DNA of 64,000 nucleotides, from the NCBI GenBank assembly GCA_024230295.1, contig JAAERN010000009.1, positions 1-64,000 on the forward strand, given 5' to 3'. The position numbers and the translations under genes are program-made. The notes under the pieces are model-generated. The model ran no database searches and was not told the DNA's origin. It saw only the letters and a program-made list of their open reading frames with translations. The DNA is from Planctomycetota bacterium. GTDB taxonomy: Bacteria; Planctomycetota; Phycisphaerae; Phycisphaerales; SM1A02. Shown in pieces: positions 28,894 through 38,821 of the stretch; positions within the stretch are counted from its first letter, which is position 1; each line of letters begins with the position of its first letter.

Positions 28894-30378
28894 TCAGTGT
28901 ATTGAAATCAACAGAACAATGGTCCACCACAGAATCATGATCGTGCCAGACCAAATCCAAGTGCGCTTGGACTGCGTCATGAAGAACACCACAGAAACTG
29001 CTTCAACCGCCAACACAGTGATCCAAGGCAACCCATCAATGTGAATTCCCGATCCTGGAAGTTCGGCGATCTCATTGACCATGACCCACAAAATGTTGCT
29101 GACGAACTCCAGTAGGTGTCCACATATCTGAAATAGTGGATCAATAAAACTACATACGAGTCGCACATATCCGAGAAGTAAGATCACAACCATGACAGGA
29201 GTCAACAGCAGTGTTGCTGGAATTCCAATCAGGCTATACACACCAAAATGCATGATGGACAACGGAGTCGCAACACACCAAGACACGGTCGCCGCTCGGA
29301 TCGCAGTCTTCCAAAGTGCGAGGTGGTCCTCATGAGAATCTGTTCGCTTTGCCCATTGTGGAAGTATCCAAATCAAGGCTGCGACAACAACGAAACTTAA
29401 TTGAAACCCAGGCCGGATGATCGCCAGTGGTTCCGTGTACAGAATCACTACAACTGCTATTGAAAACGTTGTTGCTGCCGATATTCTCCATCGAGATCCC
29501 AGCATGATCGACCCACCAATCACCATTACCGCTGATCGAAGTATGGGTGTGCGAACTGTCACCAAAACAACCATCAAGAGGACTCCAACAACAGTCAGTA
29601 CAGATGCCCCTTGAGGTGACGCCCCCATCACACGTGCCAGCATGATCACCACTCCACATATGACCGACAGATGAAGACCACTCACCGCAAGGAGATGTGC
29701 TGTGCCGGTATTTCGAAATGGATCTGCAATGTGATCCCATTGTGCATTTCTATCTCCGAGGACAATCGCCAAAGAGAGTGACTGCGTCTCGATTGAAGAA
29801 ACTGGTTCAGATACCAATACACGTCGAGCTGACTTTTTCACAGCTTCGCTGACTTGAACGAAATCGGATGCTGGTTCTATGAGTGAAATATGAAGTGGGT
29901 CCACAATGAACAGCCTGGCGCGATGTCGTCCGAATCGCTTGTCAACTCGGATTCGTGCCAGACACTGAACAACTTGGCCTGGCTCAACCCATTGGGGCGA
30001 TCCCACAAGGAGTGCTGATCCTGTGCTGGGTGTCCACAATCCTGCGTGTCTGACAGATTCGACATGACACAACAAGGCATATCCTGCTTCAGCAGAAACG
30101 CTGATGCGAACTTCCACCGGACCAGATCTCTGTGACCCGAGAAATTGAAGAATGTGTTCTGGTGGCTGAACTTGACTGGCGGCTGCCGATCTTCCACTCG
30201 AAAGTAGCACAACCACAATGAACAAACATCGCTGCATGGCGGGTCCACCATGGCAAATGGATAGTGCCCACCAGGGGGTACCAAGGAGCAGAATCGTGTA
30301 CCACAGCCACCATGGCAGATTGAACCAGACACCCATAATCGCCCCAACGATCCACGCAGCTGCCACATACGAAATCAA
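28894..30378 (-). CDS. ComEC/Rec2-related competence membrane protein, without MBL domain
   Basis: AIVLGDRNAQWDHIADPFRNTGTAHLLAVSGLHLSVICG; multiple TM helices; ends after the TM region. Confidence 0.85.
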   Translation of the reverse strand: MISYVAAAWIVGAIMGVWFNLPWWLWYTILLLGTPWWALSICHGGPAMQRCLFIVVVLLSSGRSAAASQVQPPEHILQFLGSQRSGPVEVRISVSAEAGYALLCHVESVRHAGLWTPSTGSALLVGSPQWVEPGQVVQCLARIRVDKRFGRHRARLFIVDPLHISLIEPASDFVQVSEAVKKSARRVLVSEPVSSIETQSLSLAIVLGDRNAQWDHIADPFRNTGTAHLLAVSGLHLSVICGVVIMLARVMGASPQGASVLTVVGVLLMVVLVTVRTPILRSAVMVIGGSIMLGSRWRISAATTFSIAVVVILYTEPLAIIRPGFQLSFVVVAALIWILPQWAKRTDSHEDHLALWKTAIRAATVSWCVATPLSIMHFGVYSLIGIPATLLLTPVMVVILLLGYVRLVCSFIDPLFQICGHLLEFVSNILWVMVNEIAELPGSGIHIDGLPWITVLAVEAVSVVFFMTQSKRTWIWSGTIMILWWTIVLLISIH

Positions 30379-30503
30379 TCCCGTGGTGCGAGGGATGTTT
30401 GCGCGAATTGGAGGCTGGCTTGAATGGTGGCATGCTCCCTAGAGAATTTCTCTGTTCGCACAATCCTGCCAAAACGCAGGTCAATTCGTGCGATACTGCC
30501 ACG

Positions 30504-31571
30504 ATGCCACCGGTGTTTGGACATCACAGAGCTATTCAGACGCTGACCGCTGCGATTGATGCTGGTCGCATGCACCACGCTTGGATTTTCTCGGGACCCA
30601 CTGGGATTGGAAAGTTCCTTCTTGCAAAGGAAACTGGGGCGATTTTGATCGAGGGTCGTGCTGCGAAACCACTTGGAACTGGTCTACGACCTGATTCAAA
30701 CTGTGGGCGACTTTTGGCCTCTGAAAGTCATCCCGACCTTCATGTCATCCATCGGAAACTTGCTGCTTTGAGCAGCAATCCGAGCCTTCGCGAACGAAAG
30801 CAGATGAATATTCCGTTGGATCTTCTTCGTGAAACGATGCTCGGTGGTCGCACATCGGATGGACGTATTCACGAAGCTGCTGCCTATAGAACGCCAGCAC
30901 TCTCGGACCGAAAAGTTTTCATCATCAATGAAGCAGAACTTCTCGACGCCTCGGGACAGAATGCACTTCTCAAGACGCTTGAAGAACCTCCATCGGAAAC
31001 GTACATCTTCCTTGTCACCAACCGACCTGAGCGACTTCTTCCGACAATCTGGAGTCGTTGCCAACATCTTCCGATGGCCCCACTCGAACCAAGCGAAATG
31101 CAATCGTGGATGCGCGAAACGGCATTTGAGGCAGAGGGGGATGATTTGGAACTCATCCTCGACTTTGCCGAGGGGTCACCTGGAATGGCATTTATGGCGC
31201 ATGATCGAAACGCCTTGGAGTGGATTCGATCACTCAATCCGCTCTTGCAGAATCTTGATCAAGGACAGTGGTCCGAGGGCATTGCTACTGGCTTCTTTGA
31301 ACGGATCGATGCGTATGCCAAAGCCGTCGTTTCAGAAAACCCAAAGTCCAGCAAGAGTGCTGCCAATCTTGAGGCATGTGAAACAATGCTTCGAATCATC
31401 GGTCGCCATGAACGGCTTGCGCTTCGTCGCGCCACAGACGTGAATGTGATGGTCCGACACTGCGGCATCATCGATCGCATTGCCGATGCCGAGCAACAAA
31501 TGCAGTCGGGGCTCAATCTCAAACATGTACTAGAAGGTTTGACGGCCGAGTGGGCGGGATCATCATCCTGA
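30504..31571 (+). CDS. holB: DNA polymerase III subunit delta'
   Basis: MPPVFGHHRAIQTLTAAIDAGRMHHAWIFSGPTGIGKFLLAKE; IINEAELLDASGQNALLKTLEEPPSETYIFLVTNRPERLLPTIWSRCQ. Confidence 0.9.
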   Translation: MPPVFGHHRAIQTLTAAIDAGRMHHAWIFSGPTGIGKFLLAKETGAILIEGRAAKPLGTGLRPDSNCGRLLASESHPDLHVIHRKLAALSSNPSLRERKQMNIPLDLLRETMLGGRTSDGRIHEAAAYRTPALSDRKVFIINEAELLDASGQNALLKTLEEPPSETYIFLVTNRPERLLPTIWSRCQHLPMAPLEPSEMQSWMRETAFEAEGDDLELILDFAEGSPGMAFMAHDRNALEWIRSLNPLLQNLDQGQWSEGIATGFFERIDAYAKAVVSENPKSSKSAANLEACETMLRIIGRHERLALRRATDVNVMVRHCGIIDRIADAEQQMQSGLNLKHVLEGLTAEWAGSSS

Positions 31572-32570
31572 TCTTCGGGACGATGGCCCAATACCACCAA
31601 CTGGAAGATCTGAACGGCTCGAACACACGGCAACGAGGATGATTCCAATCAGGATCATGCCAACGCTCAAAAGTTGGCCCCGCTGAAGTCCGAGCACCAG
31701 CGATACACCTTCATCTGGTTGCCGCACAAGCTCAGTGATAACTCTAAGAATGCCGTAGGCGATCAGAAATGATCCGGACACAATGCCCGGCTTTCGTGGT
31801 TTCCACCATATGAAAATGAGAATCAACAAGAGAACCGGACCATCGCTTATTGCCTGAACAAGCTGCGATGGCCACCACGCCGTCAAGTGTGGCACTATGG
31901 ACTCTGTGATTACAGGGTCGCCTTCCTTGATCGCAGTAACAACTGCTTCGTGAATCGTTTCCTGACCACCGACGCTCGCTTGCACACTTGAAATGTCTAT
32001 TGTTCCCAAGAGCACTTCATCTGGATACTTAACACTCCACCATGGTGGATTGGTTTGGGCAGCATCAGAAAGTCGCTTGCCCCATAACTCACCGTTAATA
32101 AAGTTGGCAATGCGACCCAGAAAGAGTCCAGGACACGCCGCTAAAGCAACCAGATCAACGACGTGCATTGCAGGCAGTGCATGTCGCCTCGCGAATATGA
32201 TCATCGCGACGACAACTCCGATGATTCCACCGTGGCTGGCCATGCCTCCCCGATGAATCGCCAACAGTTCCCACCAGGGTGGACTTGCTGAGAATGAGAT
32301 AAGAATCTCTGGCTGGTAGAAAAACGCATATCCGAGCCGACCACCCACCAGCACGCCAACCACGCAGTACACCACGAGATCACCCACGGCGGCCTCGGGA
32401 ACCAGTGATCGTCCAGTCCTCGCCATCCATCGAATCAGAAGCCACGCAATGACAAAGCCGGCCAGATAGGCGAGCCCATACCACCGAATGCCCCAATCCG
32501 AGGACAGTGGTATGGCAACCGGATCGAGTCGGTGCAAGTACGATTCAGCGATGAAGTATGTCACAGGCAT
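31563..32570 (-). CDS. lgt: prolipoprotein diacylglyceryl transferase
   Basis: IRWYGLAYLAGF...GGMASHGGIIGV...RIANFINGELWG...FLIAYGILRVITELVRQPD. Confidence 0.95.
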   Translation of the reverse strand: MPVTYFIAESYLHRLDPVAIPLSSDWGIRWYGLAYLAGFVIAWLLIRWMARTGRSLVPEAAVGDLVVYCVVGVLVGGRLGYAFFYQPEILISFSASPPWWELLAIHRGGMASHGGIIGVVVAMIIFARRHALPAMHVVDLVALAACPGLFLGRIANFINGELWGKRLSDAAQTNPPWWSVKYPDEVLLGTIDISSVQASVGGQETIHEAVVTAIKEGDPVITESIVPHLTAWWPSQLVQAISDGPVLLLILIFIWWKPRKPGIVSGSFLIAYGILRVITELVRQPDEGVSLVLGLQRGQLLSVGMILIGIILVAVCSSRSDLPVGGIGPSSRRSG

Positions 32571-32642
32571 GGTGGGAACCCGGCGTCGGGCTGATGGTTG
32601 TACCACGAATGTTCTGAGGTCGCGATGGTATGGAGTAGGTTC

Positions 32643-33683
32643 ATGAATTCAGACACTGAATCCTGGGATGCCAAGGAAGTACTCCTCGCACTCTTTGAAG
32701 GCAAGCACCTCGATACGCCAACAACAACCGACCTATTCGAGGCGATGATGGCCGGGACCATCGAGTCAACACAGATTGCGGCAGTCCTCACTATCCTCGC
32801 GCTTCGGGGCCCAGAGACCGAAGAACTTGCTGCAGCAGCCGGTGTCATGCGATCGCATGTCACACCAATCCCGACCGCGGTCGATCCGAACAGCATTGTC
32901 GACACAGCCGGAACCGGTGGAGCCCCAAAGACGTTCAATGTGTCAACCGCGGCCGCCATCGTCGCTGCCGGTGCCGGTATTCCCGTCGCCAAGCACGGGA
33001 ATCGATCCAGAACGGGTCGTGGCTCAGCCGAAGTACTTGCAGACCTCGGTGTAGACATTGATGCGCTTCCGGAGACTCAGGGCCGGTGCCTCGAGGAGGC
33101 CGGAATCTGTTTCTGCTTCGCCATCCACCACCACCCGGCAACCAAGCATGTCGTGCCAATCCGCCGGTCACTCGGATTCCCGACCATTTTTAATCTCTTA
33201 GGACCCCTGACAAATCCAGCAGCCGCGACAAGGCAGTTGCTGGGCGTCTGGGACCACCGTTACGGCGAGCGAGTTGCCCTCGCCTTACGGTCGCTGGGCT
33301 CTCAGCGAGCCCTTGTGGCCCACTCACAGGATGGATTAGATGAGATCTCCATTTCAGCGCCGACCACAATCTGGCAGCTGGTAGGTGACCGTGTCGAAGA
33401 GCAGATTCTCCGACCTGAAGATGTGGGCCTCAAAACGCACCCGATCGAGACGGTCACAGCCCGCGATCTAGACCATGCCACCGTGCTCATTCGTAGCGTC
33501 CTCGATGGCACAGAGAAGGGGCCACCTCTTGACATGGTGCTGATCAACGCAGCGGCAGCAGTCCTGGCCAGTGGAACGGTTGAATCGTTGGCTGAAGGCG
33601 TTGAGCGTAGCCGGGAAGCCATCGAGAGCGGGGCGGCGATGAGCAGTTTGTCGCGGCTCTGTGAGGTCAGTCAAGAAGGGTGA
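32643..33683 (+). CDS. trpD: anthranilate phosphoribosyltransferase
   Basis: VDTAGTGGAPKTFNVSTAAAIVAAGAGIPVAKHGNRSRTGRGSAEVLADLGVDID; LGFPTIFNLLGPLTNPA. Confidence 0.96.
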   Translation: MNSDTESWDAKEVLLALFEGKHLDTPTTTDLFEAMMAGTIESTQIAAVLTILALRGPETEELAAAAGVMRSHVTPIPTAVDPNSIVDTAGTGGAPKTFNVSTAAAIVAAGAGIPVAKHGNRSRTGRGSAEVLADLGVDIDALPETQGRCLEEAGICFCFAIHHHPATKHVVPIRRSLGFPTIFNLLGPLTNPAAATRQLLGVWDHRYGERVALALRSLGSQRALVAHSQDGLDEISISAPTTIWQLVGDRVEEQILRPEDVGLKTHPIETVTARDLDHATVLIRSVLDGTEKGPPLDMVLINAAAAVLASGTVESLAEGVERSREAIESGAAMSSLSRLCEVSQEG

Positions 33684-33746
33684 TTGCTGCCGTTTGTTAT
33701 GTGTTGAGTCCCCAGTGGATTATCTCTCCTCCCTCCTAGTAATGTC

Positions 33747-33966
33747 CCTGTCGGTTGGGGACACAAGGGCCACGAAGACGCGGAAACACTTGGAGTCAAG
33801 AACCTTGGAGGCAGGTCGGCACCACCCACATCCTGTCGGTTTCCCTGTCGATTCCATCTACTTATTGGGTAGAAGACTTCTGAAGCGAACAACTCGGCTG
33901 TCGCCACCGTCGATATGCCAACTCAACTGTCGGCGAACAGACCACCAAGAGAAAACAAACGACAGG
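33747..33966. repeat. cluster of six CTGTCG motifs (five forward, one reverse) in the trpD/dnaA convergent intergenic region
   Basis: CTGTCG at ~33748, 33833, 33845, 33898, 33927 and reverse complement CGACAG at ~33960. Confidence 0.6.
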
Positions 33967-33969
33967 CCA

Positions 33970-34033
33970 CACACAACTCATACATCACAAGTGTGAGGTG
34001 TCTTTGTTGGCAGAGAAGGGGGCATGTTGTGTG
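33970..34033. repeat. inverted repeat CACACAAC ... GTTGTGTG with inner TCACA/TGTGA
   Basis: Perfect 8-bp arms at 33970-33977 and 34026-34033, nested inner stem. Confidence 0.5.
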
Positions 34034-34057
34034 ACGGGAGGGGTCTGAGTTGGCGGT

Positions 34058-34110
34058 GTGTTTGCCTTTTTATCTCTACTCTTGGGGAGAAGAAACGCAA
34101 AAGCAAACAC
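34058..34110 (-). terminator. long hairpin downstream of dnaA, candidate terminator or structural element
   Basis: GTGTTTGC/GCAAACAC perfect 8-bp arms continued by TTTT/AAAA after a one-base bulge. Confidence 0.45.
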
Positions 34111-34118
34111 GTGGTCCA

Positions 34119-35462
34119 CTAGTCCTCGAGAAGAACCGACTCTAACTGGACGATGTCCTGATCAAGCCGATTGTCACCAACCCTGCGACCGTCGATTGAT
34201 TTGACGGCGTGCATGACAGTTGTGTGATCGCGACCACCGAAGTATCCGCCGATTTCGCCAAGGCTGAACCTCGTGTGCTTTCGAGCCAGATACATGCCAA
34301 TCTGCCGCGGAAGTGACACACTCTTGTGTCGCCGCTTTGAGAGCAGTTCGGTCAATTTGAGGCCGTAGTAGCCCGATACGGTGTCCAAAATGTCCTGAAT
34401 CGTCAGTTGTGTAGAGCCACTGGTCTTGAGTTGTTCCCCAACAGACCGCTTGGCCAAACTCAGGTCGATGGCAGATCCATCCAGCATGGCGAGCGTCTGA
34501 ATCTTGGTCAGTGCACCTTCGATTTCCCGGATATTGGTGTCGATTCGGGCAGCGATATACCCAGCGACATCCTCTGGAATAACGAGCGATCTCAACGCTG
34601 CCTTCGATTTCACGATGGCAACGCGAGTTTCGTAGCACGGCCGCTCGATATTGGCGACGAGCCCACATCCAAATCTACTGGTCAACCGCTCTTCAAGATC
34701 TGGAATCTCACTCGGTGGGGCATCTGAACTCAGGACGACTTGGCGGCCGGCCTGATACAGGGCATTGAAAGTGTGGAAGAATTCTTCCTGCGATGGACCC
34801 CGATTTGACAGGTCATGAATGTCGTCGACAACGAGCAGGTCATAATTTCGGAACCGGTGTCGGAACTGATGCATTTCACCACGCTGCACTGATTCCAGAA
34901 ACTCATTCATGAAAGCGTTGCAGGACGTGTAATAAATTCGCGTGTCGGGTCGATGTTGCATTGCCAATTGGCAAATTGCCTGAAGCAAATGAGTTTTTCC
35001 AAGGCCCACGCCACCATGTACAAAGAATGGGTTGTAGGCGCGACCAGGCTGTTGGGCGACGGCCATCGATGCTGCATGGGCCAATCGGTTGTCTGGTCCG
35101 ACGACGAACGATTCAAACGTGTAGTCGGGAGAGAGAATCATCTCCCCATCAAGATCAATCTCAGCACGAGACGTGCTTCCCGAAACGATTTCTTGCGGCG
35201 GATCGGCGGCAAGATCATCTTGTGTAATGAATTCAACCCCAAGCAGTCTTCCTGTGGCCGACTGTGTGGCTTCGGTAAACGGTTCAGTGCAGGACCGCTG
35301 TAGGTATCGAAGTTGTACGGATTCCCGGACGACAAATCGAATTGTTCCGGCATCAACGTCGACTGCTTCAATGTCGCGAAACCAATGGCGACAAATTGAG
35401 GGACTGTGTTCCCACAGATGCTCCAACACGGACCGCATCACTGATGAATCAACTGCTGCCAT
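34119..35462 (-). CDS. dnaA: chromosomal replication initiator protein DnaA
   Basis: NPFFVHGGVGLGKTHLLQAI; DDIHDLSNRGPSQEEFFHTFNALYQAGRQVVLSSD; domain IV FSLGEIGGYFGGRDHTTVMHAVKSI. Confidence 0.97.
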   Translation of the reverse strand: MAAVDSSVMRSVLEHLWEHSPSICRHWFRDIEAVDVDAGTIRFVVRESVQLRYLQRSCTEPFTEATQSATGRLLGVEFITQDDLAADPPQEIVSGSTSRAEIDLDGEMILSPDYTFESFVVGPDNRLAHAASMAVAQQPGRAYNPFFVHGGVGLGKTHLLQAICQLAMQHRPDTRIYYTSCNAFMNEFLESVQRGEMHQFRHRFRNYDLLVVDDIHDLSNRGPSQEEFFHTFNALYQAGRQVVLSSDAPPSEIPDLEERLTSRFGCGLVANIERPCYETRVAIVKSKAALRSLVIPEDVAGYIAARIDTNIREIEGALTKIQTLAMLDGSAIDLSLAKRSVGEQLKTSGSTQLTIQDILDTVSGYYGLKLTELLSKRRHKSVSLPRQIGMYLARKHTRFSLGEIGGYFGGRDHTTVMHAVKSIDGRRVGDNRLDQDIVQLESVLLED

Positions 35463-35547
35463 CACAAACTCTCTTCCCTGCACACGTGAGAGCCGCCAAC
35501 AGAATGCTCTGCAATCGATTCCCACCCACCTGAACTAACACCAAAAA

Positions 35548-36492
35548 CTACGAGTCAGCGGCGACTTCGTCAACAGGTTGTTGAGATGATTGTCCGGACT
35601 CTTCACATTGTCGGTCATATCTCTGGCGGTTTCGCCGGTGGTCCATAAGCAGATGAACCCGCTGGGCATCGTCCGGGCCAAGCACATCATCGATTCGCTG
35701 GCGGGCAGATTCGAGGCTCGATCTGCGGGAAACATGAATAAGGACAACAGCGTCAGCTTCCCAGGCCTCAAGCAGTTCTGGCAGGTTGTCTACGTGGAGA
35801 TGACGCCCCACTCTCGCACGATCTTGGTGTTCAGGCTCGAAAAACGTGCATTCCGAGATAACGACTCTGGATTTGCAAAACTCGGGTCGGAGAAGGTTTG
35901 CGCACATTTGTGTGTCGCCCGTATAGGCCAGGAGTGGAATCTCCATGTTGTAGGTGATCGACTCGCCGCGGTCACGCAGTGTTTTGAGTTCACTCTGGGA
36001 GCGGCCGGCCAGTTCAGGCCGTAACTTGCTTCGGTATTCGATGGCCGCGTACCCCAATGCAGTGGTCGCATGGTGCATTTCTACCGCTCTCAGGCAGACA
36101 TTTGGCTTAAGAGTCGTCTCTTCAAGATGTTCGAGACCTTGGATTTGATAGGGCGTTTCCTGATTCTCAATCGGGACCCAGGCCGCCATCATGTCCATAA
36201 GAGGGCGCTCGAGCCGCTTTGGACAGACACATCGGCCGACGCCCATTTTCTGGAATACACGCTGGCTGAACCAATATGGAAGACCCCCAACATGGTCCAT
36301 GTGACCATGGCTGATTGCTACAAGTGGTGATGAGAGTGATATTCTCGGACACCAACCAAGGTCGAATACGACGTCCAGTTCAGGAACCTGCACAACGGTC
36401 CCCTCCCCGGCGATACTCGAGCCTTGAACCCGCCACGGATGGCAGTAAAGAAATCCGAGCCGCTCACTGAGTTGCGGACGCTTTGGGACCAT
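35548..36492 (-). CDS. MBL-fold metallohydrolase, ribonuclease Z-like
   Basis: LVAISHGHMDHVGGLPYWFSQR; LAYTGDTQ; VVISECTF; VLIHVSRRSSLESARQRI; start codon choice uncertain (ORF extends to 36591). Confidence 0.82.
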   Translation of the reverse strand: MVPKRPQLSERLGFLYCHPWRVQGSSIAGEGTVVQVPELDVVFDLGWCPRISLSSPLVAISHGHMDHVGGLPYWFSQRVFQKMGVGRCVCPKRLERPLMDMMAAWVPIENQETPYQIQGLEHLEETTLKPNVCLRAVEMHHATTALGYAAIEYRSKLRPELAGRSQSELKTLRDRGESITYNMEIPLLAYTGDTQMCANLLRPEFCKSRVVISECTFFEPEHQDRARVGRHLHVDNLPELLEAWEADAVVLIHVSRRSSLESARQRIDDVLGPDDAQRVHLLMDHRRNRQRYDRQCEESGQSSQQPVDEVAADS

Positions 36493-36685
36493 TTGGGGAC
36501 CTCCCGAGGCGACACTTTCGTGCCGACCGGTGACATGATGAGGACCGATGGTAGCAACAGAAAAGTCTTGAGCGACGGCTGTGATCCACAAGTTTCAGGT
36601 GTATAGACGGTGGATTGTCAGTGGAGTACCTGTTTTGTCGCATGTTTCGGTGAATCGGCGGCGGCCCACAGCCGATGCTCGCAAG

Positions 36686-36964
36686 ATGACCAAGAAGCAA
36701 CCATCGCATCCACGAGACGCCATTGAAGCGACCTCCCGCCTCTCAGCGGTTCTAGAAACGATTCGGGCAGCTTCGCCCAATTGGCATCTAGAGATGGAAA
36801 AATTGCCCGATCTGGGTCGTGCCATTGAGGCGGATCCAGCGATGGCATCGATTGTCGCGGCCTACCTTAAATACCAGACCGATTCAGTTGCAGATGTGTC
36901 TTCAGATCTGGCGACGCTGAAGAGTCAGATTGATTCGATGATCGATTCGGTTCGTGGTTATTGA
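36686..36964 (+). CDS. hypothetical small helical protein
   Basis: ATG at 36686 gives a 92-aa helical protein; no recognised family. Confidence 0.5.
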   Translation: MTKKQPSHPRDAIEATSRLSAVLETIRAASPNWHLEMEKLPDLGRAIEADPAMASIVAAYLKYQTDSVADVSSDLATLKSQIDSMIDSVRGY

Positions 36965-36967
36965 TTA

Positions 36968-37966
36968 TTAGAAGCGGCGATCAATGACACCATCGGCCAG
37001 CCGGTGCAGTGTCGTCGCTGCTGGCGTATCAGGCAGATCGCCAATACAACGCCGCGCTGAGGCCACGAGATCAATCGCGGTTTGCTGCGCAGAATCAAAC
37101 CAACCATCAGCCAAAAGACGCTCGCGGAGTTGAGCGTGGCACCGGTCTTTGACGAGCGCAGCAATTGCCCGCCGGTCAGACTCATCACTTTGATCCAGCG
37201 CCCGAATAAGTGGGAGCGTCAGTTTCCCCATATCCAAGTCCCGGCCCACACTCTTGCCAAGTTCTTCCTGGCTTCCCATGAGGTCGAGAAGATCATCGGT
37301 GATTTGAAAAGCGATACCAAGATCGCGTCCATAACACCGAAGCGACTCACATACATCCGGATCCCCACCAGAAACACCAGCACCGATTTCACAGCACGCA
37401 CCAATGAGCGACGCCGTCTTATTGGTGACGATGGAGAAGTACAAATCTTCACCCACATCAAGGTCCTCACGGTGATGCAGTTGAACGATTTCACCCTCAC
37501 ACAGCGTGTTGGTGATTTCCCCGAGTCGGCGATTGACGCTTGGCATACCAAGCGTCGAGCACAGATGAAACGCATTGGAAATGAGGTAGTCGCCAAGCAT
37601 GACGGCCATGTCATTGCCATGTAGGGCGTTGACTGTGGCGCCGCCACGGCGAATCCTCGACTCATCCAACACATCATCATGTACGAGCGTCGCCATATGG
37701 ATCATTTCAGTGACGGCCGCAATGACACGATGGGCTTCAGTCAACAACGAAGTATCAGAATTCCGGTGAACAGCGAGCCCCGAGAGCAGCACAAGAATCG
37801 GTCTAAGCATCTTCCCGCGATACCGGGCCACATGAACCGAGAGCGTGTTGACCGCCGAGAATTCACTGGCGAGTTGCCGCTCGAAAATCTGTGAAACATC
37901 ATCAAGTTCAGTGCCGAGCGCGGCAGCAAGGTGGGAGTCGATGTCAACAAGGTCAAAGATTGACAT
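36968..37966 (-). CDS. polyprenyl (octaprenyl-type) diphosphate synthase
   Basis: GKMLRPILVLLSG; LVHDDVLDESRIRRGGATVNALHGNDMAVMLGDYL; GIAFQITDDLLDLMGSQEELGKSVGRDLDMGKLTLPLI. Confidence 0.95.
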   Translation of the reverse strand: MSIFDLVDIDSHLAAALGTELDDVSQIFERQLASEFSAVNTLSVHVARYRGKMLRPILVLLSGLAVHRNSDTSLLTEAHRVIAAVTEMIHMATLVHDDVLDESRIRRGGATVNALHGNDMAVMLGDYLISNAFHLCSTLGMPSVNRRLGEITNTLCEGEIVQLHHREDLDVGEDLYFSIVTNKTASLIGACCEIGAGVSGGDPDVCESLRCYGRDLGIAFQITDDLLDLMGSQEELGKSVGRDLDMGKLTLPLIRALDQSDESDRRAIAALVKDRCHAQLRERLLADGWFDSAQQTAIDLVASARRCIGDLPDTPAATTLHRLADGVIDRRF

Positions 37967-37969
37967 AGG

Positions 37970-38821
37970 TCAACGAATCCCAACGACGTAGGCAATCCAA
38001 CCCTCGCAGGCCTCACCTTCATTCACGACGGACCACTCACCATTGCCCTCTTCAGTTTCCTCGTCGGTACCTTCCCAATAAACGATTGCATCAGAGAAAC
38101 CAGCTTCGCGGAGCATCTCTTTGATCTCGGGAATAGTCCACAGCCGCCACTCATACGTGAAGGCGCGATCCAAACTCGTCCCATCTGGGAATCGGAAGTG
38201 AATGTAGTTGACGACGTCGCCTGTGACTGGGTCGTACTTGTGTTGGTCCCAGACGTAAGTGAATCCATCAAGGTCACGCTCTTCTTCCATTTCTACAAAG
38301 GAGTCGCTGCCGCCATAACAGTCAAGAATGAAGAGACCATCATCAACGAGATGGGTTCGAGCGACCCTGAAGTAGTCGATGACCTGTTGCCGTTGTTTGA
38401 AGATGAAATACGAGAAGTTGTGGGCGAGCACACAGTCGACCGGGTCCAATGGTGTCGAATTGACATCCCCAAGAACCAACTTGATTCGCTTGGCTTGTTT
38501 CTCGTCAAGTCGATCAGCCATGGCGTTCTTGGCCCAGTCGAGCACATCGGTATCGAGATCGACACCAATCGCCGTGTGCGTCGGATCTTCACAGACCCAT
38601 CGCATGGCGACAGCGGCGGTGCCACAAAAATCCTCTCGAATCGACTTACACACCCTCCCACGTTGTTCGGACCACACCTGGTTGATGATGTCCACTTCGT
38701 TGTCAGGGTCCTGTACCGAAAGCTCATACAACTCATGGATGTCACTACCTTCGGCAGTTCGCCATCCCTGTTTTCGCTTTCGAGCACGGGCACTCTCACG
38801 GGGTATTTTGGTCATACTCAT
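37970..38821 (-). CDS. class I SAM-dependent methyltransferase
   Basis: REDFCGTAAVAMRWVCEDPTHTAIGVDLDTDVLDWA; VDCVLAHNFSYFIFKQR. Confidence 0.85.
   Translation of the reverse strand: MSMTKIPRESARARKRKQGWRTAEGSDIHELYELSVQDPDNEVDIINQVWSEQRGRVCKSIREDFCGTAAVAMRWVCEDPTHTAIGVDLDTDVLDWAKNAMADRLDEKQAKRIKLVLGDVNSTPLDPVDCVLAHNFSYFIFKQRQQVIDYFRVARTHLVDDGLFILDCYGGSDSFVEMEEERDLDGFTYVWDQHKYDPVTGDVVNYIHFRFPDGTSLDRAFTYEWRLWTIPEIKEMLREAGFSDAIVYWEGTDEETEEGNGEWSVVNEGEACEGWIAYVVGIR

Noticed and set aside
35463-35547. Canonical DnaA boxes (TTATCCACA) upstream of dnaA
   Set aside because: No match or close variant found by eye in the upstream gap.
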